DNA from: JABMRP01 sp964444795
GTDB taxonomy: Bacteria > Planctomycetota > Planctomycetia > Pirellulales > Thermoguttaceae
Direction of reading: 5' to 3'
Length of the DNA stretch: 64,000 nucleotides
Assembly: GCA_964444795.1 (NCBI GenBank)
Contig: CAYUIQ010000006.1
Span: 1-64,000 of the forward strand
The notes under the pieces were generated by a model. It was not told the origin of the DNA. It made no database searches and saw only the letters and a program-made list of their open reading frames with translations. Below are positions 56,291 through 63,673 of this stretch, in pieces (the stretch's first letter is position 1; each line of letters begins with the position of its first letter). Position numbers and translations under genes: made by a program.

Positions 56291-56956
56291 TTGAATCCTC
56301 CCAGCGAAAAGACGGTGACTTTCGGCCCGGGCAAGGTCTACGCGCTCGATGAGTACGGGTTCCTGGCCGTGCCGGAGCAATGGGACGAGGACTTTGCCGA
56401 CGGCATGGCCCGGCTGCAAGGCATTTATGACGGTTTGACGAAGGAGCATTGGGACTTCCTTTCCTACATCCGCAAGAAGTTTCTGACGGAGAAGAATCTG
56501 CCGCTGATGGTCATGGCGTGTGCCGACAACCATCTTCGGCTGGGCAAGCTCAAGGCGCTTTTCCCGACCGGCTACTTCCGCGGCGCGTGCCGGATCGCGG
56601 GCCTGAGCTTCAAGTTTCTCTGCGACGCCAACCTTTGGCATACCTACGAGACGGCCCCCCGGCTGAAACCCGAGTTCGAGATGACGTCGCAAGGTTTTCT
56701 CGCCGACTTCAGCCGCTGGAACGAGCGGTTCGCCGAGCTACTGGCCGGCGAGTGGAACCTGCCCGAGGGACTGACGCAACGGCATTGGGAAGTGATCCGC
56801 TTCCTCCGCAGTTACTATCAGGCGCTTGGCAATATCCCGACGGTTTTTGAAATCTGCCAGGCTCACGGTCTGGAGTTGCACGATCTCGACGAGCTTTTTC
56901 CCGAAGGGTATCGCCGCGGCGCATGTCGAATCGCCGGGTTGCCGTTTTTTGCCTGA
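56291..56956 (+). CDS. Tandem DsrC/TusE-like protein
   Basis: The 221-aa product is two DsrC/TusE-like units fused head to tail (about 12-112 and 125-221). Each has the family features: LDEYGFLAVPEQWDEDFA and FLADFSRWNERFAELLAGEW; LTKEHWDFLSYIRKKF and LTQRHWEVIRFLRSYYQ; LFPTGYFRGACRIAGL and LFPEGYRRGACRIAGLP. Cys100 and Cys212 stand in RGACRIAG, the place of the DsrC upstream cysteine; the penultimate C-terminal Cys of DsrC/TusE is absent. The family carries persulfide sulfur. The usual length is near 110 aa, so this is a duplication. TTG is the start, with AGGAG 8 nt before it. Confidence 0.88.
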   Translation: MNPPSEKTVTFGPGKVYALDEYGFLAVPEQWDEDFADGMARLQGIYDGLTKEHWDFLSYIRKKFLTEKNLPLMVMACADNHLRLGKLKALFPTGYFRGACRIAGLSFKFLCDANLWHTYETAPRLKPEFEMTSQGFLADFSRWNERFAELLAGEWNLPEGLTQRHWEVIRFLRSYYQALGNIPTVFEICQAHGLELHDLDELFPEGYRRGACRIAGLPFFA

Positions 56957-56974
56957 TGAGAACAAAGAGACCCC

Positions 56975-58468
56975 ATGAGACGGACCTTTGCCAAGAAACT
57001 CGGCCCCACAATTGCAGCGTTGGCAATCCTTGCTTCCGGGATCCTTCCAGCATCCGGCGAGGAAAAGCCCAATGTGTTGTTCATTGCCGTCGACGATCTG
57101 AACGATTGGGCCAACTGTTTGGGCGGACGAAGCGGGGTCCACACGCCGAACATCGATCGCCTGGCCGCGCGCGGCGTGTTGTTTACCAACGCCCATTGCG
57201 CGGCGCCAAGCTGCAATCCGTCGCGGGTGAGCGTGATGACCGGCGTGCGGCCGTCGACCTCGGGCATCTACCATAACGGCCAAGAGTGGCGGCGCTCACC
57301 TCGGTTGGCCCGCGCGGTGACCATTCCCGAACACTTCCGGGCCCACGGCTATCGGGCCTGCGGCGGGGGGAAGATCTTCCATGCCCTGTCGTGGATCGAG
57401 GATCGGTACGGCCGCCAGCAGAACGACCCGGCGATCTGGGACTCGTATTTTCCCGCCAAGAGCAAGCCGATGCCCGATGCTCTTTGGCCGGCCGCTGTCC
57501 ATGCGAATCGCTCGCCCAGCGGCTATGTCTCCTGGACTCCGCTGGCCCGCGGAAAAGACCCGGCGGAGAGAAGGCCGTCGCACTTCTTCGACTGGGGCCC
57601 GCTGGACGAGCCGGAGAGCGGCATGGCCGACTTCAAGGTAGTCGATTGGGCCATTGGCGAACTCAACAAGAAGCACGACCAACCGTTCTTCCAGGCCGTG
57701 GGCATCTTCCGGCCGCATATCCCCTGGTTTGCCCCGCGACGCTATTTCGACCTCTATCCGCCGGAGGACGTTTTTCTGCCGAAGATTCAACCGGGCGATC
57801 TCGACGACTGTTCGCCGGTTACGCTTGGCTGGTTACGCCGCGGTTGGCATCAATGGCTGATCGACAACGGGCAGTGGGAGTCGGCCGTGCGCGGCTACCT
57901 GGCATGTATCAGTTTCGCCGACGCTCAAGTAGGCCGGCTCTTGGATGCCTTGGACCGCAGCCCCTATGCCGCCAACACGATCATCGTGCTCTGGTCCGAC
58001 CACGGTATGCACATTGGCGAGAAGCAGCATTGGGAGAAGTTCACGCTCTGGGAGGAGTCGACCCGAGTGCCGCTGATCGTGGTCGCGCCGGGCGTGACAA
58101 AATCGGGCCAGCGCTGTTCTCGCCCGGCGAGTCTGCTGGACGTCTATCCGACGCTGGCCGAGCTCTGCGGTCTGCCCTCGCGCGGCGACATTGAGGGAAC
58201 AAGCCTCGTGCCGTGGCTTCGCAATCCGGCGGCTGCGAAGGAAGAACCGGCGATTACCACCTGGGGCCCTGGCAACCACGCCGTGCGCGCCGGTCGCTGG
58301 CGCTACATCCACTATCACAACGGCGACGAAGAACTGTACGATCATCAGGCCGATCCTGACGAATTCACCAATCTCGCCGCAAAAGATCCGAAGAGGTGGC
58401 GGCCGCTGATGGACCAACTCGGCGGGTGGCTACCCAAGGTCAACACACCGAAGGTGAGCATTCCTTAG
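56975..58468 (+). CDS. Secreted sulfatase, iduronate-2-sulfatase-like
   Basis: The 497-aa product has a signal peptide (IAALAILASGILPASG). The formylglycine site is CNPSR at 80-84 (Cys type), preceded by metal-binding Asp40-Asp41 in VLFIAVDDLNDW. HFFDWGPLD, RPHIPW and WSDHGMHIGEKQHWEKFTLW add the expected substrate and metal residues (Asp/His). It should cleave sulfate esters of polysaccharides outside the cytoplasm after maturation by a formylglycine-generating enzyme, which is not in this window. It begins 18 nt after the tandem DsrC stop. Confidence 0.95.
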   Translation: MRRTFAKKLGPTIAALAILASGILPASGEEKPNVLFIAVDDLNDWANCLGGRSGVHTPNIDRLAARGVLFTNAHCAAPSCNPSRVSVMTGVRPSTSGIYHNGQEWRRSPRLARAVTIPEHFRAHGYRACGGGKIFHALSWIEDRYGRQQNDPAIWDSYFPAKSKPMPDALWPAAVHANRSPSGYVSWTPLARGKDPAERRPSHFFDWGPLDEPESGMADFKVVDWAIGELNKKHDQPFFQAVGIFRPHIPWFAPRRYFDLYPPEDVFLPKIQPGDLDDCSPVTLGWLRRGWHQWLIDNGQWESAVRGYLACISFADAQVGRLLDALDRSPYAANTIIVLWSDHGMHIGEKQHWEKFTLWEESTRVPLIVVAPGVTKSGQRCSRPASLLDVYPTLAELCGLPSRGDIEGTSLVPWLRNPAAAKEEPAITTWGPGNHAVRAGRWRYIHYHNGDEELYDHQADPDEFTNLAAKDPKRWRPLMDQLGGWLPKVNTPKVSIP

Positions 58469-58582
58469 GACTCGTGTAGGGGCAATATCGCGTACCCCGA
58501 AATATGGGTTATCCCAGCAGTGGGCTCGGCCGGTGGACCGAATCGCGAGTTTCTGGCCGCGAAACTCACGCAGGGGGGGTGC

Positions 58583-58680
58583 ATGCCATAGAGGGGTTAA
58601 ACGGGTGGCACTCCCTTGCTTCCCCGTCCGGGGTATGGCATATTGGAGCCCAATGTGGGCGGATGCAGACCCCCGGACGG
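58583..58680 (+). promoter_or_regulatory. Interlocking inverted repeats upstream of the ubiquitin-like operon
   Basis: Two exact inverted repeats overlap in order: ATGCCATA (58583-58590) with TATGGCAT (58634-58641), and CCGTCCGGGG (58624-58633) with CCCCGGACGG (58671-58680). The left arm of the second lies in the loop of the first and its right arm outside it, so the two could form alternative hairpins or a pseudoknot in the leader. This is in the 349-bp gap (58469-58817) between the sulfatase and the ubiquitin-like gene; nothing else is visible there. A regulatory role is inference. Confidence 0.35.
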
Positions 58681-58817
58681 CCATCGGCTGGGTAGCCGGA
58701 CCGGCCGAGGGGCTACGTGGGAGTCCAGGAGAAGGTGCAGGTACTTTTTGCTTCCCCGCGTTCGGTTACCACTGGGCTGAAGTCGACCATGTCTGCCACG
58801 AATTCCGGTTAACGACC

Positions 58818-59120
58818 ATGAGCAATATCAGCATCGAAGTCTGGGACGCCACGGGAAACAAGAAGCAAACGGTTGAATTGCCGTCCGACGCGGCGGTCAA
58901 TCGTGTCATTGCGGTCTTGGTGGAGAAGATGAATCTTCCTCGCAATAGCCCGGACGGCCAGATGATGAGTTACAAGTTTCAGCATCGCGCCAGTGGCCGC
59001 CAATTGCTCGACGAGCAAACCTTGGCCTCGGCCGGTGTGTCCGAAGGCGACATCCTGCGACTGCAACCGGAAATTACCGCCGGAGTAGACCACCGTGAGC
59101 GACGTACTTCGAATCGCTGA
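58818..59120 (+). CDS. Ubiquitin-like (YukD-type) protein
   Basis: The 100-aa product has a beta-grasp layout: ISIEVWDATGNKKQTVELP as the first hairpin, DAAVNRVIAVLVEKMNLP as the central helix and SAGVSEGDILRLQPEI as the last strand. It resembles YukD/EsaB and other bacterial ubiquitin-like proteins. The fold ends near Ile86-Thr-Ala-Gly89; a short basic tail (residues 90-100) follows and there is no C-terminal Gly-Gly. Its last 26 nt overlap the E1-like gene, so translation is probably coupled. Activation by the E1 and trimming by the JAB protein are inferred from context. Confidence 0.85.
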   Translation: MSNISIEVWDATGNKKQTVELPSDAAVNRVIAVLVEKMNLPRNSPDGQMMSYKFQHRASGRQLLDEQTLASAGVSEGDILRLQPEITAGVDHRERRTSNR

Positions 59121-60282
59121 TATCGAGAAGGACGACGATCACCGCTTCGCCCGATTCGAGCTGATCGGATGGTGGGATCAATCGCGTCTCGCCCGGGCAC
59201 GGATCTTGCTCATTGGTGCGGGGGCTTTGGGCAATGAGATCCTCAAGGACCTGGCGCTGTTGGGGGTGGGCAACGTGCTGGTCGCCGATCTCGATACGAT
59301 CGAGCATTCCAATCTCTCGCGATCGGTACTGTTTCGCGCCGAGGATTGCGGCCGGGCGAAGTCGGAAGTCGCCGCCCGACGGGCCGCCGACATCTACCCC
59401 GATATCCGCGTCCAGCCGTTTCAGGGAAACATCGTTTACGATCTGGGCCTGGGCGTTTACCGTTGGGCCGATGTGATTCTCGCCGGGCTGGACAACCGCG
59501 AAGCCCGCGTGGCGATCAATCAGGCGGCGGCCCGGGCGGGAAAAGTCTGGATCGACGGCGCCATCGAGCGGCTCGACGGCGTCGCCCGGGTGTTCGATCC
59601 GGCCACCGGGCCGTGTTACGAGTGTACGATGAGCGATGTCGACTGGAAGATGCTCGAAGCCCGCCGAAGTTGTGCGCTTCTGTCTCGCGACGAAATGGAG
59701 CAGGGGAAAGTTCCCACCACCCCCACCACCGCGTCGATCGTGGCCGGTATCCAGACGCAAGAGGCCGTCAAGCTGCTCCACGGCCTGGAAGTGCTCGCCG
59801 GACGAGGATTTGTCTTCGAAGGCACGACGCACCAGAGTTACGTCGTTTCCTATACCCGGAAAGAGGACTGCCCCGCCCACGATGCCGACGAGCCGGTCGA
59901 GGTGCTGCGGTTGCGGGTGGGGGAAACTCGGGTGGGTGATTTTCTGGAGCGAGTGCGCGGCGATTTGGGCCCCGAGGCGGTCATTGAGACGAACACCGAC
60001 CTGCTGGCCTCGCTCCATTGCCCGAAGTGCGACTCCGACGAACCGTGCCTGACCTCGCTGGGCAAGGTCACCGAGCGCCAGGGACGCTGTCCACAGTGTG
60101 GCGAGAACCGTGCCCCCGAGACGTATCATACGATGGGCCACCAGGAAGCGCTTCTGGACCGCACCCTGGCCGAACTCGGCGTGCCGCCGTGGGATGTCTT
60201 GGCCGGGAGATGTGGCTTGCAGCAGCGTTTTTACGAATTCGCCGGCGATCGGGAAGAGGTGCTGGGAGTGATTAGGGACTAG
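59095..60282 (+). CDS. E1/ThiF-like ubiquitin-activating adenylyltransferase
   Basis: The 395-aa product has the E1/ThiF/MoeB adenylation domain: GAGALG (41-46), DLDTIEHSNLSRS with Asp65, Asn73 and Arg76, Lys89, and GLDN (131-134). Zinc ligands are Cys174/Cys177 in CYEC, and probably pairs from Cys309, Cys312, Cys332 and Cys335. At the place of the catalytic Cys of eukaryotic E1s the sequence reads TPTTAS (209-214), so that Cys is missing; Cys193 in RRSCALL is a possible substitute. The end (GNFAGD-like YEFAGDREEV) is not recognised. It should adenylate the C-terminus of the neighbouring ubiquitin-like protein. GTG start, internal to the preceding gene. The last codons (AGG GAC TAG) lie in a repeat. 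Confidence 0.88.
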   Translation: MSDVLRIADIEKDDDHRFARFELIGWWDQSRLARARILLIGAGALGNEILKDLALLGVGNVLVADLDTIEHSNLSRSVLFRAEDCGRAKSEVAARRAADIYPDIRVQPFQGNIVYDLGLGVYRWADVILAGLDNREARVAINQAAARAGKVWIDGAIERLDGVARVFDPATGPCYECTMSDVDWKMLEARRSCALLSRDEMEQGKVPTTPTTASIVAGIQTQEAVKLLHGLEVLAGRGFVFEGTTHQSYVVSYTRKEDCPAHDADEPVEVLRLRVGETRVGDFLERVRGDLGPEAVIETNTDLLASLHCPKCDSDEPCLTSLGKVTERQGRCPQCGENRAPETYHTMGHQEALLDRTLAELGVPPWDVLAGRCGLQQRFYEFAGDREEVLGVIRD

Positions 60283-60296
60283 GGACTAGGGACTAG
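60273..60296 (+). repeat. TAGGGAC tandem repeat with gene stop codon
   Basis: Three exact 7-bp units TAGGGAC, then TAG, fill these bases. The first TAG after the E1-like coding sequence is its stop codon. Related to the arrays at 7478 and 62691. Confidence 0.85.
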
Positions 60297-60306
60297 ATAA
60301 TCAAAC

Positions 60307-61494
60307 ATGGAAAGCAATCAAGGCAAGGATATGTCCGACGAATCTCCCCAGCCCGACGTGAAGCAACTCGCCGAGGAGGATTTCCCCCGCTCGGAGTTTC
60401 CCGCCGGTCGGCGCCAGGATTTTCGCGTCTTCCTTGCCGAGGACGTGCATAAGCGAATCGTCGAACATGCCGGTGAGAACTTGTCCGTCGAGATCGGCGG
60501 CGTGCTGGTCGGCCGGTGGGAACGAGACGACGACGGGCCGTTTGCCGTGGTCTCCGAGATGATCCGCTGCGACTCGGCGGCCAGCAAGACGGCCGAGGTA
60601 ACGTTTACCCACGATACGTGGACCGCCATCAACAACGAGATGGACAATCGTTTCACCGAATTGAGCATCGTCGGCTGGTACCATTCGCACCCCGATTTCG
60701 GCATCTTCCTCTCGGATCGGGATGCGTTCATCCAGGAGCATTTCTTTTCCGGGTCGGGTCAGGTGGCCTATGTGGTCGATCCGGTAAGGAAGACCGAGGG
60801 GATCTTCGTCTGGCGCAAGGGCAAACCAACCCCCTGCCCGCACTACTGGATTGGGGAGCGAATCGTCGCCGCTTCCGAGTTGTCGCCATCCGAACCGAAG
60901 CCCGATCCGGCGTCTTCCGCGGCGGCTCCGGGGGTGGCTCCTCCGGCGCCGGAGGAAGTTCCCTGGATGCGTCTGCTCAGCCTTGTGGTGCCCTATGTGG
61001 CCGTGTTGATGATCGGTTACCTTCTGGGCGGGATTCGTAGCGATTGGGACAGGGCACGGATGTTCGAGGGTGCCGTCGCGCATTACGGCGTCTGGAAAGG
61101 GATGCGACCCGGTCTCGGCGAGAACCTCGATCAAGTGAACGAGAACCTGGCGAAGATCGAAACGGTTCTTGGGACCCTGTCCAAGCAGCACGTCGACTTG
61201 GCCGGTGACGATTCCGATGAGACGAAGGCCGCGTGGAGCGAGGTCGCCAACGGGCTGCGCAGTACACGCGAATTCCTCGGTAAGATCAAGGGCCGCTACA
61301 GCCTAACACCCGGAGAGGCGGCCATCGTCGCCCGGATTATCGCGGACAAGATGGCCGAATTGCAGGGCGAGAAGCCGACCGAAGGGACCGGGGAGAAGGC
61401 AGCCCCCAAGACAGAGCCCGAGACAAGGGCAAAACCTCCCCCCACAGCAGAGCCCCCCCCAAGCAGACAGACTGCGGCGCGAGCCGCCCCCTAG
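60307..61494 (+). CDS. Membrane-anchored JAB/JAMM metallopeptidase
   Basis: The 395-aa product has a JAB (Mov34/MPN) domain at about 38-180 with the full JAMM zinc site: Glu62 in VEIGGVLVG, and His126, His128 and Asp139 in HSHPDFGIFLSDRD. One TM segment at about 222-243 (LLSLVVPYVAVLMIGYLLGG) separates it from a helical, coiled-coil-like region (about 255-340) and a low-complexity tail. Such peptidases remove or trim ubiquitin-like proteins. A second ATG at 60331 is a possible start. The TAG at 61492-61494 seems premature: the same frame continues for 46 codons of similar Lys/Pro/Ala-rich sequence to a TAA at 61635. Confidence 0.88.
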   Translation: MESNQGKDMSDESPQPDVKQLAEEDFPRSEFPAGRRQDFRVFLAEDVHKRIVEHAGENLSVEIGGVLVGRWERDDDGPFAVVSEMIRCDSAASKTAEVTFTHDTWTAINNEMDNRFTELSIVGWYHSHPDFGIFLSDRDAFIQEHFFSGSGQVAYVVDPVRKTEGIFVWRKGKPTPCPHYWIGERIVAASELSPSEPKPDPASSAAAPGVAPPAPEEVPWMRLLSLVVPYVAVLMIGYLLGGIRSDWDRARMFEGAVAHYGVWKGMRPGLGENLDQVNENLAKIETVLGTLSKQHVDLAGDDSDETKAAWSEVANGLRSTREFLGKIKGRYSLTPGEAAIVARIIADKMAELQGEKPTEGTGEKAAPKTEPETRAKPPPTAEPPPSRQTAARAAP

Positions 61495-61635
61495 GCAGAG
61501 CCCAAGACAGCCCCCAAGACAGCCCCCAAGGCGGAGTTGCCCGCTGCCGCGGAACCGCGGCAAACCAGCGAGACACAACCCGAAAAGTCGAGTCCTGCCG
61601 AGAAAGTGAAACCAAGCGATGTCCCCCCCAAATAA
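61495..61635 (+). other. In-frame continuation after the JAB gene TAG
   Basis: After the TAG the same frame reads AEPKTAPKTAPKAELPAAAE and on to PSDVPPK before TAA. Composition is like the tail before the stop. The last bases overlap the FHA gene start by 17 nt, as expected for coupled genes. This suggests the TAG is a nonsense change, an assembly error next to C-rich runs, or a read-through site. Confidence 0.6.
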
Positions 61636-62701
61636 TCCGATCCGTCTGGACAGTAGCGATTTGTACTCGCCGGCCGTCGAGTCGTATCTCGACATGCAGC
61701 GGGCGGTGCGCCGCGACGTCGGTGAGTTGGAGCCCCAGCCGCTGGTCATCCGTGTGATTTACTCCAGTTGGTTCTACTTGTCCATTGCCAGCGCCCTCGG
61801 GGCCATCGTGGCGTGGGCGATTATGGAACCCTATGTGAACGATTTCGAGATCGCCTCGGGCAAGGGTGTCTTGGCAGGCCTACTGCTATTCCCCATGGTG
61901 GCCGGGTTCGTCGGACTTTTCCTCGGCGCCGCCGAAGGCATCATGTGCCGAAACCCCGGCAGAGCATTCACCTGCGGCATCGTCGGGCTGGGCGTCGGCT
62001 TTGGAGGGGGACTTCTTGCCTTGATTCCCGCCAACATGATGTATGGCCTGATGACGGGAATCGCCGTCTCGCTCATGGATCCACCCCCCCGCATGGGCGA
62101 ACTTGTCCGGCCCACCGGATTTGCCTTGCTCGTCCTGATGATGGGGCGCGCCGCCGCCTGGGCTCTGGTGAGCCTGCCGGCCGGCTTGGGGCAAGGCGTT
62201 GCCCTGCGCGAGAAGAAGGTTATCATGAACGGGCTGGTCGGCGGTGCCTTGGGCGGATTACTCGGTGGGCTCCTCTTCGACCCCATCGACTATACGTTTA
62301 CCGACATCAACGGAGAAGCCGCGCTGAGCCGGGCCATCGGATTCACCTGCATTGGTCTATTGGTCGGCCTGTTCGTCGGGCTGGTCGAGGGATGGACCAA
62401 GACGGCCTGGCTGATGATGAGGGCGGGGCCCCTGGCTGGCAAGCAGTTTGTCATGTTTCGCGATGTGACCGTGCTGGGTAGCTCGCCCAAGGCGGATGTG
62501 TACCTCTTCAAGGACGAAGACATCGAGCCGCAGCACGCCCGAATCCACAACCGGGGCGGACGCTTCGAGATCGAAGATTGCGACACGCCCGACGGTACCT
62601 ACGTCAATGGGATCCCCGTCACCCGGCAGTTACTCAACGCCGGCGATCAGATTGTGTTGGGAAAGACGGTGTTGGAATTTTCACTTAGAAGTAGGGACTA
62701 G
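61619..62701 (+). CDS. Multi-TM protein with C-terminal FHA domain
   Basis: The 360-aa product has a cytoplasmic N-terminus with a Tyr/Asp-rich motif (SPAVESYLDM), then about six hydrophobic segments (for instance FYLSIASALGAIVAWAIM, GVLAGLLLFPMVAGFVGLFL, IGFTCIGLLVGLFVGLVEGW) and a C-terminal FHA domain from about 275: VTVLGSSPKADVYLF, then IEPQHARIHN and DGTYVNG. The FHA fold binds phosphothreonine. It could recruit phosphorylated partners to the membrane near the JAB protein. The stop codon lies in a TAGGGAC-type repeat. The start overlaps the extended JAB frame. Confidence 0.87.
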   Translation: MSPPNNPIRLDSSDLYSPAVESYLDMQRAVRRDVGELEPQPLVIRVIYSSWFYLSIASALGAIVAWAIMEPYVNDFEIASGKGVLAGLLLFPMVAGFVGLFLGAAEGIMCRNPGRAFTCGIVGLGVGFGGGLLALIPANMMYGLMTGIAVSLMDPPPRMGELVRPTGFALLVLMMGRAAAWALVSLPAGLGQGVALREKKVIMNGLVGGALGGLLGGLLFDPIDYTFTDINGEAALSRAIGFTCIGLLVGLFVGLVEGWTKTAWLMMRAGPLAGKQFVMFRDVTVLGSSPKADVYLFKDEDIEPQHARIHNRGGRFEIEDCDTPDGTYVNGIPVTRQLLNAGDQIVLGKTVLEFSLRSRD

Positions 62702-62708
62702 GGAGTAG
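62691..62708 (+). repeat. TAGGGAC-type repeat overlapping the FHA gene stop
   Basis: The sequence GTAGGGACTAGGGAGTAG includes the TAG stop of the FHA gene (AGG GAC TAG). It is the third array of this type; the others are at 7478 and 60273. Confidence 0.75.
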
Positions 62709-62826
62709 ATAGGCGCTCGGCTCGGGTCTCCCGACCCCGCCGACAACTGATAACTGATAGACCCAACGGTATCCGTTTCAGCAACCGTGCTGGTGTACCG
62801 GGCAACATTATGGGAGGACTTGACAA

Positions 62827-63621
62827 GTGCCGATTTCAGTGAATTGTCCCAAGTGTGGAAAACGCCTTCAGGCCCCGGATTCGGCGGCGGGTAAGCGGGC
62901 CCAGTGTCCCGATTGCCAGACCGTCATGCAACTTCCCGAGGCGGTTCAAAACGCCGAGCCGGTAGACGACGGATACGGCGTCGCGGGCGAATCCGGCCCG
63001 TCGGGTTCCTTCCTCGACGACCTCAACCAAGCTGTTTCCTCGCCGGCGCCGCCCACTCCGTACCAGTCGTCCGGCGCGCCCGGTCATGCGCAGGGTTCCG
63101 CGGGACGACGGCCCTGTCCGGCATGTGGCGAGATGATTGTGGTGGGGGCGGCCAAGTGCCGGTTCTGCGGCGAGATCTTCGATCGCACTTTACGACGCAC
63201 CGGGTCGGTTGACCGCGATCTGATACGCAAGTTTCGTCGCGAAATTCACGGACTTGGCGGTTTTTGGATCTTCATCGGAGGAATCGTGGTGATTGGAGGT
63301 CTGGCGATGAGCAACGTGCGCCCCGCCCCGGGCATTGACAGGGACGCACTGGCCGGCGTGGGAATGGTTATGGCGGTCTTGGGGGGAGTGTGGGTGACTA
63401 TCGGAATCCTCACGTGTATGAAACACATGTGGGCCGTTTATGTGGGGCTGGTCTTGAGCTATCTCTCCGCCGTCGGCAATCTGGTGAACCTCGCCCAGGG
63501 ACAGGTTCCGTCGTTGATCGGGCTGATCATCGTGATTGTGGTCATCGTTCAGGCGCATCGAACGATTGGCTGGGCAAGTCGAATGCGCTCCGCCGGTGTC
63601 CCCCTGACGACGAAACCGTAA
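62827..63621 (+). CDS. Double zinc-ribbon membrane protein
   Basis: The 264-aa product starts with a zinc ribbon (Cys7, Cys10, Cys27, Cys30; pattern CPKCGKRLQ and QCPDC). A linker rich in Ser/Pro/Gly follows, then a second ribbon (PCPACGEMIVVGAAKCRFCG). Four hydrophobic segments occupy the second half (FIGGIVVIGGLAMS, VGMVMAVLGGVWVTIGILTC, GLVLSYLSAVGNLVNL, LIGLIIVIVVIVQ). GTG is the start, with GGGAGGA 9 nt before it. It lies in the ubiquitin-like cluster between FHA and RING genes. A role as membrane docking protein is inference. Confidence 0.8.
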   Translation: MPISVNCPKCGKRLQAPDSAAGKRAQCPDCQTVMQLPEAVQNAEPVDDGYGVAGESGPSGSFLDDLNQAVSSPAPPTPYQSSGAPGHAQGSAGRRPCPACGEMIVVGAAKCRFCGEIFDRTLRRTGSVDRDLIRKFRREIHGLGGFWIFIGGIVVIGGLAMSNVRPAPGIDRDALAGVGMVMAVLGGVWVTIGILTCMKHMWAVYVGLVLSYLSAVGNLVNLAQGQVPSLIGLIIVIVVIVQAHRTIGWASRMRSAGVPLTTKP

Positions 63622-63673
63622 AGAAAGTCTAAATTGGCAAGCGGTTACCCCGAGAGTGAGGTGCCATAACCCC

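Noticed and set aside
55993..56352. 119-codon + strand open frame across the hairpin
   Set aside because: It overlaps the tandem DsrC gene in another frame and has no ribosome site.
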